Assembly (NCBI RefSeq): GCF_011745365.1
Contig: NW_024468912.1
Span: 4,278,001 to 4,342,000, forward strand
Length of the DNA: 64,000 nt
Reading direction: 5' to 3'
Source of the DNA: Cryphonectria parasitica EP155
Taxonomy: Eukaryota > Ascomycota > Sordariomycetes > Diaporthales > Cryphonectriaceae
A program made the translations under genes and the position numbers. This document shows, piece by piece, positions 10,600-21,810 of this stretch. The notes beneath the pieces were generated by a model that made no database searches, was not told the origin of the DNA, and worked only from the letters and a program-made list of their open reading frames with translations. Position 1 is the first letter of the stretch; each line of letters opens with the position of its first letter.

Positions 10600-13500
10600 C
10601 CTCTCTGGCCTCGTTTTCCTCTTCTTTGCTGCCCTCAAACGACGCACTGGCGATGCTGGAGACGGACGAAGACGAGAGACGAGTGTGAACGAGATTCTTG
10701 GGACGGGGAGGATGATGGGATGGTGTTCTCTTTGGGCAGGGAAGCTTACCAGATGAGCCAATTGGGTTCAAGTCGAACTCGCTTGAGAACAACTTGCTGG
10801 TGTGTGAGATTGATGGTGAGGCGAAGAAGGCAGTTCGTATGGCTTGGATGGTGCTGGAGATGAAGATTTGCTCTGGATGGTGGCAGAGGACGAGTGCAGG
10901 GCTGGGAATGGCTTCAACTTACAGCGCAGGGGATGGATGGGAATGGTGATGGTGTTGATGATGGTAATGGTGATGATGGTTCAATTGGTAGAAGAGACTA
11001 CTCGTACGTACCTGTTCTTGTTTTCGTAGTTTGTTGAAGGAAGAAAGGAAGAGAGAGGGAGGGAGAGAGATCGAACAAGAGAGAAGGTCGAAGTAGGTAT
11101 GTGTAGCGGTAGGATGTTTGGGTTGAACACACAGGGGCTGGGACCTGCAACCCAAAATCTTGGGCCACTGTCGATGGGAGAAAGTCTCAGGAACAGCTGA
11201 AAGTGTTTTGTCGATACTGGCAAGGTGCACTTCTGCTCTGTGTCGTGGTGATGGGGCAGGGTTTTGGGAACAGTTTCAGAGCATTCCCATGTATAGATCA
11301 TGGGTTCCAATCAGGCACCCTCCCCCGGCCAATCCCCAATGGGTATGTTCACGAACAATCATTCTGTACCTGCATGCTTACACTTCTCACTGAGCTGTTA
11401 CCTTGAATGCGTGTGTTTACTAACAATCGTTCTGTACCCACCAGATTGCCCTCACCGACGCATATGCGTACCTTCTTCCTCCTACATGATATCTCGAGAG
11501 TCAAGTTGGAACAAGAATTGGCGCAGGAGTGAAGAGGCTACACATTCACGGGCGGTCGAAGAAACAGATATACCGTCCATGGCCGTGACGACAACAACAA
11601 GACCTGTACTATGACTACATATCCTGCATTCTCTTTATTTCACACAATTCCATAGCCATGAAACTGAAGAATCAGGCCCGGCTTCACCTTATGTGTCTCT
11701 TCTATTCTGAGGACCTTCATCGGATATATATTGAATTCTGCATGCCATTTGCACGTGTACTTTGCCGGTTGTAATCTGTCAACAGCCTTGTTCTTGCTAT
11801 TGACCCCTGCGGGATGTCTGCATCTTCGTCATCAGACAATAGTGTTGTCAGTTGTACTGGCCAAGGTCTCTTCAGCAAGTGAACAAGGGGCTTCAACTGT
11901 ATGCAGGTAGACTGATTTATTGTGCAGTCACTTATTGACGAGGTACTGGTATGCCGAGAGGAGATGGGAGTCGTGCTCTCAAGGGTTGAGGACCTCGCAC
12001 GGGGCGAGTTGGTTGGATATAACAAAACAGATTTCCGATTTGATTTCCAATGACTCAGAGTCCTCATGTATCACTTCATTTGCATTCTCTGCGTCCATAT
12101 CAAGTATCCGTCTCGACTCAATTTCTTCGTGTCCTTTTCCCCTTTCTCCTTTCTCCTTTCTCCTCTCTTATTTCCTAATTTCTTCTCTTTCAACCGTCTT
12201 CTGTTGTGGCTCGATTGCCGATACATGCCTTTCGGGGAGCTATGTTGTGGAACTGTGATGTCTGGTTTGTTCGGTTAGGCAAGAAGGGATCGAGGAAGGA
12301 GGTATCCTTCATAAAAGAGTGCTTCCTAGACGAGGGTCGAAGTGGTTAGACGCGGCAGCCAGCAAGTCGGAGTCTGCCATCCATATTCTGGACTCAAGGG
12401 GAAATGCTGCGTCTGAAAAGGCAGCCTGGGAACAATTCCAATCAGCCAGTCGGGTGCGATCTCTTTGGGGCTGAAAGGAGGGTTCAGCTCAGTTAGAGAG
12501 TAAAAACCAGATTTGAATACCAGAGCTTGATCGGTGGTCCACATGAGTGTCGATCTCGTACAAGTTGAATAACAACAAAGTCAGAGGCGGATCGACTGCA
12601 ATCGCAAGAAGCCTCGAGAGCGAGACCATAGAGGGGCAACTCTGTAGGCCGGCGAAGATTTATTTTGGCTCTGAAGCCAAGTGAACATATAGATCGAGAA
12701 TTTGCCCAAAAAAACCAGGCCGCCTCATTTCGTTGTCCGGGCAGTTCATTGGAACCGCACGACGCGCTTCGTGGTTCGACAGACCATCTCTACCTCGTGT
12801 CTCCGCAAAACCACACTCCACATCGAAATGACACATGCCTCAAATCCAAGGAATTGAGCATTTGATTATTACCCGTCGACTCGTACATGTATCGTTTATT
12901 CCGACATGCCTTGCCCTGATTGGGAAATGTAAATACGCCTACCCGAGTTCTTGACGAGGCGACGTTGTAAGGGTTAGGGTCCCGACTTTGTGGACCGGGA
13001 AATCCCTGCAACACCCATCGTAGCCTTGCAGCCTCGTTATCCATTTCTCTCGCGAGATGGTAGGCCGAATGTGTAAGATGGCACAGTGCAGTCATGCAAC
13101 TTCGAAGATGTAGTCTAGTATATGGTGGAGTCATTGAATGAACAGCGTTATGGAGTGATCTGGGAGGTTGTGAGGCAGTGACCTCGACTGGCAACACCAA
13201 AAACAAGTAGAAAGACAAGGCTGAGGACATACATGTAGTACTACTACTGTGCCGTTCTCTTTAGCTTCACCGTATACCAGGCTCCAAGCATGAAGATGCA
13301 TGACACGGAGATCACATTCTGGAGGTCAGAACAAGTCATGTAGTTTCGTTCACTATTCGAACGAGCGGCGGCGTCTAGAGTATAGATATCGACAGCCACA
13401 TTTGAGAACAATCAGATTCAACAAACAACGAGCTTTCATGAGATGTCCAGGCCACAAACAATGGCCATTCACGATGAACAACCTTTTGCAGACCAATGTT

Positions 13501-15232
13501 TCGATTGCTTGCTCTCACTGAACTGAGACCAGACGAGATCCCAAGGCCTTTTGGCAAAGTGCTGGTTGACGGCGCTAGCTTAAATTTGCGAAGTGGCGAG
13601 ACTCTCTGTGCCTTTGAGACACAGATCGAAACGAATGCTGGAATTTGGGTTGCTTTTATTTACTAATACGCGCCAATGACGACGTCTGGAGCAGCTGTGC
13701 AAAACCGAACCATGTTATCATCTGTCATTGGAGGCAGGGACACGGTCCTTAGCCTGCCGTCCAAGCCCTGGTGCCTTGATGGTTTGTCCTGTATTGCGAG
13801 GCTGGAGGTTTCTTGATTTACCTGTCCATGGCCTTCCGCACCTGTACCGCACGCTGCAGATCTGGCCGCCATACACAAGTGACAGGAACACGAAGGCTGC
13901 GTTCATTCTTCTGCTTTCGTTTTTTGTTGGACACCGATCTGACTACATGAACAAGTAACTGAGCTATAGACGAATAGGGGGGTTCGTAGGAAATCTCCAT
14001 GGCCTTCAATTTCGTGGGATTCACTGGTGTTCAGTTGTACAACGTTTCAATGATTGCGTACTATCGTCTTGTCGTGGGGCCGGTCGAATGTGCTGGGCTA
14101 CCTTGCCATAGATCATGGAGTTGAGACCGTAATTTTCCTATCACTTATTAGCCGCAGGGATAACAGATCCAGAGGGGAGGGCTGTTGTAGCTGATGGTAT
14201 GAAGACACCACATTTGTGTTCATTTCGCGGTCAAAAGCGGGAGGCGGTTGAGGCCCTCGAGGGGGGGGAGGGGGGGAATGTAAGTCTGAGAGGCTGGTGA
14301 CTCGTGATATTGTACTCACAAACTTTCGCGGCAGAGAAATCTTGAGGGGATAGGGGGTGATAAACAGTGGCAAGTGTCCATGTCCTCCTCCGGCAGGCTG
14401 GCAGTCCCCTAACATCTACCGTGGGGCACGTGTTCTAGCAGGACCATCTTCCCATCGCCTCCTGGCCAGGCGAATGCTTGAATCACAAAGCAGGTCTTGG
14501 AGGGATGATCTGGAGTCCTCGCGGTCATGTCCTTGTGCATTCAGCTCCGCTGGACGTTTGCTGTTCTGGCAAGTTCAAAAGGTCTGCGAACTGCAAGGAG
14601 GCAGAGGACCAAAGAGGCCTTCGTCCGAGTCTGTACATTCTACTATGCCCCTTCGTCAGCCCTTCGCCGCTTCTAGAATCCGCGCGCATCTCGCACGTGT
14701 CTGGCGCCAGATGATCTACCGCGAAGATGCCACCTCTACGTAAAAGGGGTCACAGCGCCTGAGAAATGAACTCTCCTAAAAACCTCCAAGCGTTCTTCCG
14801 CCTCATTGGACTGCTCGACGGCTCATCGGTTAGACAGCGATCCCAGGAACGCACGTTTTGTAATATCAATCTGCCATTGGCATTTGATTCATGCGCTACG
14901 GCTCAGTGACATCGTAAATAGCCTGGGAAGAACCCATCATTGTAGAGAAACCAAAGCGCTCTAGACGCCCCCCCAGATTTACCCTTCCAAACTCCGAGCA
15001 AACCATAGCGAAGAAACCCAGATGACAAGTTGCCTCACCCCTTGACAACCGTGCCGCTAAATAGCAAATAAGAATGTTGTCCATAATCCCTTGCTTCTCC
15101 GCGCATTGCTGCATTCCATGTCTTTGTGTCCTCATGTGGGTGTGTCGTCGCAAATTTCGTACTAGATGTCGACTTGGTGAAGAGGACGTCTTCGAAATGG
15201 GGCAGCACGCGTCGGAATTGGGTCCATCCACC
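10600..15232. other. Gene-poor stretch between the AT-hook gene and ies2
   Basis: The first 500 bases probably belong to the promoter and leader of the AT-hook gene and hold GAT/GGT-type imperfect triplet runs (about 10935-10980). From 11100 to 15232 I recognise no conserved gene. The only ORF with some protein-like character is the one at 12790-13230, listed separately. A G-rich tract lies near 14260-14278. Confidence 0.5.
12790..13230 (-). CDS. Candidate small secreted protein (orphan)
   Basis: A single frame of 146 residues starts at a true ATG. Its N-terminus (MSSALSFYLFLVLPVEVTAS) fits a signal peptide, with a short polar start, a hydrophobic core and small residues at a possible cleavage site. 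The remainder has five cysteines, the last two in an FRCGVWFC motif near the end, and no further membrane segment. Codon use is not strongly biased and no family is recognised. Such small cysteine-containing secreted proteins are common in fungi, but a chance ORF of this size is also possible. No neighbouring gene helps to interpret it. Confidence 0.3.
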   Translation of the reverse strand: MSSALSFYLFLVLPVEVTASQPPRSLHNAVHSMTPPYTRLHLRSCMTALCHLTHSAYHLAREMDNEAARLRWVLQGFPGPQSRDPNPYNVASSRTRVGVFTFPNQGKACRNKRYMYESTGNNQMLNSLDLRHVSFRCGVWFCGDTR

Positions 15233-15472
15233 CTAGTTAGTGCTGCCCTCGTGCGAGTCTCCATCGAGCTTTTTCTGGAGGCTCTTCTTCACAGCGCGCT
15301 TGCGGATGTTGGTGTTGTAGCTAGTGCCCTGCTCGACAACCTGATTGTTCTTCGGGCCTGCGCCGTGCTTCTGAGCCTCAACTTGAGCCTCGTCCTCGTC
15401 CTCGCCCTTGCCGCTCGAGTTCTTCACCTGCTGCTCTTTGCTGCCGCCTCCGTTGTCTTGGGAGTGCTCGTC
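15233..15472 (-). other. In-frame coding-like extension after the ies2 TAG
   Basis: Directly after the ies2 stop (TAG, 15475-15473) the same frame stays open for 79 codons before the next TAG. Nearly all codons end in C or G, as in the upstream exons, and the peptide is hydrophilic and charged (KGEDEDEAQVEAQK, then NTNIRKRAVKKSLQKK). No donor or acceptor that would remove the TAG is apparent. It may be stop-codon readthrough, a recent nonsense mutation, a sequencing error or an alternative exon. It has no ATG of its own near the start. Confidence 0.45.
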
Positions 15473-17400
15473 CTAGGAGACCTCCTCGACCACCTCGATC
15501 AGCGGGCGTGGGCCGTGACGGAATCCAGGCGGGAGAGGGGCAGGGTTGGCGAATAGGGTGCCGAAAGGGCTGGCGATGACCTCCTTGGGTACAGAGACGG
15601 AGTTGCCCTGGAGGGTGCTTCGCCAGCGGATCATGGAGGGGTTGGGGTGAGCCAGCTCATCCTCGAGCTGCTCTTCGCCAATGGCAGAGAGACCCTTGCG
15701 GTTGGTCTTGCCGGCTTGCTTCTTGAGCAACTTGTTGATGGTCTCTTGCTGTTTGGAGGAAGAAGGGTCAGACATGTCAGAAGAATCAGAGGAGGAATCA
15801 TCATCAGTGAATTGGTTGTCAGGGATAGCTGTGGTGTTCTTGACAAATTCGGCCACCAGTGAGTTGGGCTGATAGGAGAGCCCAGGGTCGTCCTCAGAGT
15901 CCTCAAGGGCCTCCTCAGCAGTGGTGTGCTCGAGGGTGTGGGGCATGTCTGCTGTATTTTTGGATATTGGAGTGGAGCAAGGCTTTGTGCAATTTGATGT
16001 TGGATAGCATTTGTGTTTTTGTTGTTGAGTGGTGATGCAAAGGTGAAAAGAGGTCAAGAGGGAGAGAAAGAGAGACAGAAGGAAGGGGAGAGGGAAGAAG
16101 GGAGAGCAATCGAGACAGGAATCGAGTCCAGCTTACCTTGACCTCCTCATTGCGTTTCTCACTGAGGTTGCGTCGTCTGCGGGCCATCTCAGCACGACGC
16201 ATGGCCTTCTCCTCCACAGTGAAATGCTTCTTGGCTTGGACCTCTGTGTGTGTCGACACTAGGATCAGCACAGCACTCCTTGCATCATCTCACATTGTAT
16301 CTTGGGGCACCACTACCACAACTACCACAGAGAGAAATCAACTCAACACATACCGTTTGACAGGGCCTGATAGTGGCTCTCATCGAGGCCCTCGAAACGG
16401 GCCCTCTGGCGCTGGGTCATGCGAGAAAGGTCGGGCGCCTCGCCCTGGCTGTCATCGCTGTCCACATCAGCAGGCGCGGCACCAGCTGTCACATCAGCCT
16501 CGGGCTCTCCCTCGGCGTCTTGGTCCTCCTCAACTTCTTCGCCCTCGGCGTCCATGTCTTCGTCTTCTTCATCCTCACCCTCTGCGTCCTCGTCTCCGAG
16601 ATCCATGGCCTCGTCATCGCTGTCAAGGTCACTGAGCTCATCGTCGTCCGAGTTCTCCGCGTCCATGGCAGCAGACTGACCGGCGGCTTTCTTGGGGGTG
16701 ACCTGCTTGTTGGTCTTCTTGGTGGATGGCGAAGCCTTGACGGGCTTGGAGATCTTGATAGCGGGCGTGGGCTGGCCCTCGTAGTCCTCTTCGCCCTCAG
16801 CATCCTCGTCCTCGTCCTCTTCGCCTTCAGCATCGACATCCATTTCATCGGCCTCAGCGTCCTCGTCGTCGTCGTCGTCCTCCTCCTCATCCTCCTCTGG
16901 GCTTAGTCCTGTCTCGTCATCATCCTCGGCGTCCACATCACCAGCAGGAGCTCCGACCTGAACGTGTATTGTCAGAGGCTATTCGGCACTTGCATACGGC
17001 CTGTTTTGATGGGTACATATTAGGCGCGTCGGGGTCCACGACATACCTGGATCTCGTCCTTGCTCTCATCGTCATCGTCTTCGCTGTCCGAGTCGTCGAC
17101 CACGTAGCTCTTCTTATTGCCTCGGGTGGAGCGCTTAGGGGCAGAATCACTGCTGACGGAGATGCTGGAGCCATTCTTGCTGCCGGTCGCCTGGCGGAGC
17201 TTATTAGCCGGCACCTTGATATTGAGATAGGTGTGATCCTTGTCGTCTATGCCGCCGCGAGAGACGGATGCCAGACCCTTGGGATCACCCGAGCGACGAG
17301 AGCGCGAGGATGACATAGTGTTGTTGTCTCTGTCTGCCATGTCAGTAATTGCGACAGACGCCTTTTGGGCCGCAGAGCGGCGCGGTCTCGAAGAAGACAT
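15473..17400 (-). CDS. ies2: INO80 chromatin-remodelling complex subunit Ies2 (PAPA-1 family)
   Basis: Four coding exons: 17400-17047, 16957-16354, 16243-16137 and 15748-15473, together 446 residues. All junctions use GTATGT/GTAAGC donors and CAG acceptors and stay in frame. The N-terminal part is basic (SRPRRSAAQKA). Exon 2 is a very long Asp/Glu-rich stretch ending in the TQRQRARFEGLDE motif. Exons 3 and 4 together form the PAPA-1 conserved region (KKHFTVEEKAMRRAEMARRR, then RNEEVK joined to QETINKLLKKQ). Ies2 binds the Rvb1/Rvb2-Ino80 core and stimulates the remodeller's ATPase activity in the nucleus. Two oddities: the last intron is long (388 nt) and partly coding-like, and the reading frame continues after the TAG. 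It shares a divergent 2.4-kb promoter region with the peroxin gene. Confidence 0.85.
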
Positions 17401-19847
17401 GATATATGAAGTGTGTTGGGTCCGTGAGGATGAATTCTCAGACAGCGTGTCGGAGAACGCGATAGGCGAAAAAGGGATTATGTCTCTGATGATGATGATG
17501 ATGATGATGATGAAGAAGAAGGAGAAGGAGAAAGATGAAATCAAGAGACGATTGAGGTATGATGGGTCCTCGTTTGGGACAGAGATGACGGCGTCAGGTT
17601 GGATGGGTCACACAATGTCATCGGTGGGGGCGCAAGAAAACGATCAGCCACGCTGCTCGATACTGCCAGCTCCAGCCGGCTCGCGACGGTTGAGGTCGAA
17701 CAAAGGAAGCTCCTCCAGTTGGGGGAAGGCTTTCTGACAGGGTGGCAGGTAATGCGGATAGGTGAGATGATGGGGTGCGTGCGAGGTGACACCGGCGTGG
17801 GTTAACCGGCTTGTTCCTGCAGGCAAGGCCGGGAATGGAGGGGCCACAAGTCAAGGGAGGGCTCCGGATGCTGCGACCAAAAACGGCACACAGGCTAGCT
17901 GGGATACTCGGTCGCCGGCGATGTCATTCGCACGTTGGTGCAGGGAGAGAGAGGGCGGGCAAGTCGGCTTGGGGTTGGACGCAGGGTTCAGGTCCAGGTC
18001 CAAAATGCAAGATGCAGATTTATGGCCGGAGAGAATGATGTGTTCTTTTGGGTTGGTGACGGGCCGGCTGAACTAGCCTTTCTCTGACAGCTCGGAGATA
18101 TCTTTTTCTGGTCGATCTTTGTGTGTGTGCGTCTCTTGTCTTTTGTTGGTTGAAAAGATGGGGGGTTGAGTTTGTCAAGGCGAGCCAGCTTTTCGATTCC
18201 TCACGTCACCGTCCCTTGCTGCCACGAACAATGACCGGATCATACATCAACAAAAGCAGCTTGGATGGCCACCAAATGCAGGAGAGCGCACCCTGGTGAC
18301 CCGTGTATCTGACCGGTCGCGATTTGCGCCAGTCGTGCCACCTGTTCAGGAAGACTTGTAGCCAATGTTTGGCAGCGCAGTCAGATGGCGTCAAAGCTCA
18401 GCCCTACAACATTGGTAATCCTCGGGTCCCGTTTTTGGAAAGCTGATGCTTCATCGAACCAAGACGAGAGAGGGACTGCTGGCCATGGATGAAAGGGCGA
18501 AGCGACGAGACACACCAACCATACGATGACGAGGTCATGCCGGGATCTCAATTGTTCAACGGTGGCTGCTTGGACGGAAGTGAAAGGGGCAGACAAATAG
18601 ATGATGGCTCGGATGCGACTTTGCAAGTTGTGCAGAGTGGCTTAGTGCTGCGAGGGTGTGCGCAAGGGGGCGACAGGACAGACAACCAGCTGGAAGGAGG
18701 GGGGAGGAAAGGGAAAAGGGACGGACTGCATATTACAAACCAAAAAGGGAAATATACCATCGACTTACCGACGAATCACTGGATGGACATGTACAACGTC
18801 GGGAATGGCGCGTGTCTGTCTGGAGAAGAGGTGCTGTTGGCCCCTGATTCGTGGGTGGGTGGCTGACTGTTCGGTCCGTCTTGTCTCTTGGAGATGCCAA
18901 TGTGAGACCAGATCGCTGAATCCAAAGATGCCTGTTGGATGACTGAATGTAGCAGGCAGGCAGACCCTTCCCCTCGTCCAACGGCCCTTGTACGTACTGT
19001 ATGCACTCTTGATTAGTTTTTCTGCTACCGTTATGTAGCCAATATTTGCAAGGAACCCGCATGAGGATGAGGCGAGCCAGGCTCGAGCAGAACACAGCGT
19101 ATTAGGGACGCGGTCCAACAAAGCGCCCCCATCCCTTCCAAACCAGAGAGTAACATACCTGTTCAATTAAGTTACCTCGAGGGATACACGCAAGGTACGG
19201 GATACGACGCTGCTGCGTTTGAGGTGTCTGGAGGGCAATCAGTCAATCGTGTCTGTGGGTGTGCTCGTGCTCGTGTCAACGTTGCAGCCGAGAGCTGAGA
19301 GGGTTCGATATTGTCCTGCGACCCTCTGCCGTCTGCAGGTTGCTCGGTCGCTTGTCGTGCAGTGAGTGGCCAGGCCAGGCCAGGCCCTTCTACAGTGATG
19401 GAACAGTGGGGTCCCTTTTGCTGTTCGTCGCCACGAGGGAATCCGGATCCGCGGAGCCTTACGCCAACCTGGGATTGGAATTGATGAGGATGGTTCGTTG
19501 GGGGAGAGAAGCTCCTTGAGAGTTGGATGAGACAAGAGCCGTTTTCTCTTTCGTGCTGGCGTGCAAGAGGGTTCTGCTTCTTGCTCCCTCGTTAAATTTC
19601 CTTCCTACAAGGGTTGAAAGAGTCATGGCTTGAGAATAATGATGTGCTATGAAGATGTACCTTTGTATATGGTCCGTGCACCGGCACTCTTCAGCCGAGG
19701 TTCACAAGCTTGCCGGCCGACCACCACACCTTCCACTTCGTCCTCATCATCTTGACTCCTTCCTCTCTCCTCCTCAAATCCCACTGTTGTATCATTCGTA
19801 CTTTTGTTTTACTAGTTTTGTGGGCTGTGTTTATAAAATCAGAAAAG
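17401..19847. other. Divergent intergenic region between ies2 and pex14
   Basis: This is the promoter space for two genes facing away from each other. No coding region is supported. It includes a (GAT)8 run at 17488-17511, 88 nt upstream of the ies2 ATG, followed by GAA-rich sequence. T/C-rich stretches precede the peroxin start, as is usual in fungal promoters. Confidence 0.55.
17488..17511. repeat. (GAT)8 microsatellite
   Basis: Eight perfect GAT units followed by GAA-rich sequence, in the presumed 5' UTR or promoter of ies2. Probably length-polymorphic. Confidence 0.9.
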
Positions 19848-20975
19848 ATGGGAGGCTCAGATGAGGATAACAAGCAAGCTACCCTGATCCCATCATGGCA
19901 GCAAGCAGCTACTCAGCAAACCGAAGGCGTGGTGGACTCCCAGGTGTCTCCCAGCACAGGCACTCTGGAGCAGGCAAAGAGGTTTCTACAAGATGAGACA
20001 GTAAGGGATGCAAGCAGGGAAAAGAAGATTGAATTCTTGAGATCCAAAGGCCTGGAAGAAGCAGATATTCACAGACTCCTCGACACTGCCAGCGAAGCAT
20101 TACCACAAACCTCGACGACTATGACAACTACCACCACCACCACCGAGGCACCGCCACGAGAGACAACAAGCACTGCTCCCCCCAGCAGCATCGGAGCAAC
20201 ACAACAATCCACCCCAGAGATCAAGACAGACCACCCACCAATAGTCACCTACCCCGAGTTCCTCACCAAACCCCTCAAGCCACCACCACTGATCACCGCC
20301 TCCGGCCTTCTCAACTCCCTCGGCCTAGTAGCCGGCGTCTCGACGCTCGTCTACGGCGCCACAAGACACCTCGTCAGCCCCATGGTCGAGACCCTGCTCG
20401 AGGCGCGGATGGACTTCCATCAGAACGCCAACAAGAACCTGACTCGCCTCGTCGAGAAGCTCGAGCAGACCGTGTCCGAGATCCCCGCCGCTTACCACTC
20501 CGTCGGAAAGCCTGCCGGTCCCGGCGTCGACAAGGCCGACGACGATGCCAGCAGCAGCAGCAGCTATGACGACCCATACGAACTCTTTCACCGCGATATA
20601 GGCGTCCAGACATCACCACTGCCCTCCATATCCCCCTCGTCGCCCGACCGCCTCACCCACACCTCCACGCACGCCGAACAGACGCAGTACCAGGCCGACC
20701 GGCTCGCGCGGCTGAGCGTCTCCGTGCGCGGCCTGGCCACAGATGTCATACAGCAGGCTGAGGAAATGGTCGAGACAAAGAGCGTGCTAGATCAGTTCGG
20801 CTCGGACCTGCACGCCCTGACCTACCCACCCGCATCCTTCGGGGTCGGGAGCAGTTATTTATACGGCGCGGCGCGGAGCGAGCCGGATGATGAGATCAAA
20901 CGGGTGAAGACGAACATCAGGAGTGTCAAGGGAGTCTTGTTAAGCACAAGAAGTTTTCCGGCCTCGACAAGGTGA
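19848..20975 (+). CDS. Peroxisomal docking protein, Pex14/17 (Pex33) type
   Basis: Single exon, 375 residues, from ATG 19848 (context AAAAGATGG). Residues about 35-85 (EQAKRFLQDE, IEFLRSKGLEEADIHRLL) match the Pex14 N-terminal helical domain that binds the PTS receptor Pex5 and Pex19. A Thr/Pro-rich linker follows. A hydrophobic segment at about 185-205 (SGLLNSLGLVAGVSTLVYGA) should anchor it in the peroxisomal membrane. A helical region (TRLVEKLEQTVSEIP) and a C-terminal IRSVKGVLLSTRSFP block complete it. The C-terminal block is the type seen in filamentous-fungal Pex14/17 (called Pex33 in Neurospora), which works beside canonical Pex14 in matrix-protein import. A plain Pex14 is the alternative. 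It is transcribed divergently from ies2. Confidence 0.82.
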   Translation: MGGSDEDNKQATLIPSWQQAATQQTEGVVDSQVSPSTGTLEQAKRFLQDETVRDASREKKIEFLRSKGLEEADIHRLLDTASEALPQTSTTMTTTTTTTEAPPRETTSTAPPSSIGATQQSTPEIKTDHPPIVTYPEFLTKPLKPPPLITASGLLNSLGLVAGVSTLVYGATRHLVSPMVETLLEARMDFHQNANKNLTRLVEKLEQTVSEIPAAYHSVGKPAGPGVDKADDDASSSSSYDDPYELFHRDIGVQTSPLPSISPSSPDRLTHTSTHAEQTQYQADRLARLSVSVRGLATDVIQQAEEMVETKSVLDQFGSDLHALTYPPASFGVGSSYLYGAARSEPDDEIKRVKTNIRSVKGVLLSTRSFPASTR

Positions 20976-21810
20976 AAGGCTCCAAGACCTGAGGACGAAA
21001 TCTGCCTCAGGATGGGGCTCGGGGCGAAGGGAGGACGGGGATATTCAATGGCGGCTCCAGCTCCTTGAGGAGCCCTTCATTTTACTGCTTTCAGCGTTTA
21101 CATGAGGCAGGGCCACCGACAAACAGATATGGGAGAGCCCTTGGGAGAAGCGAGACGAGTTGTATTGACCCTGTACAAGATACATTCGACGAATAGGCTA
21201 TCAATACAGAGAACACGATACCCCTTTCAGCTATGCTCTATGGTGCACATTGACTGCAACAGTCATCATAGTGTATAGATTGCATGTTTATCATGAACAA
21301 GTCGCCTTTGCCACGGAGGGTCCAATAGCTCTTGACGTCCAAGTTTATCACAGTCTGACTCCAACATCTGGGTTTCGTCCCTGATACCATGGCAAGACTC
21401 ATTGCACCTCGTCCTACCATTGCAATATGTACAGCGTGACCGTCGCTTCCCTACTTCGACGCCCTTCACCGCTTAGATGTACATTGTAGTGAACTGCCAC
21501 CGCCTCTAGGCCCGCCTGCTTGTCGATTCGAAGGGTAGTCAGCATACACATAGTCAAGAGATGAGTCTTGTCACAAATCTTCATTCCCCGTCCCTAAGTC
21601 TTGCTCATCCTCTGTCGCACTTACATACGTAGTAGAGGACCTGTCTAGCCCTGGGTCATGAAGGACGCCTCACATACACTTCTTAAATCGGAGATTCAGC
21701 GCCTAATCTCGTAATCAAGAGATCGTACAACTGCTAGCCCACCGTGGTGATGGTGGCATTTGTCCAAGCTGAACGTAATTCGGGATAGCCTTGTGGCTGC
21801 CCAGCGTTTA
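20976..21810. other. Convergent gap between pex14 and the chromodomain gene
   Basis: The two genes end facing each other, so this stretch should hold both 3' UTRs and terminators. No gene or structured element is evident. Confidence 0.6.

Noticed and set aside
12968..12981. GGGTTAGGG-like strings (also near 58655)
   Set aside because: Single copies inside otherwise ordinary sequence; not a telomeric or interstitial telomere array.
17488..17530. GAT/GAA repeats as a possible coding poly-Asp/Met tract
   Set aside because: They lie upstream of the ies2 ATG and no good start precedes them; they are treated as a leader microsatellite.
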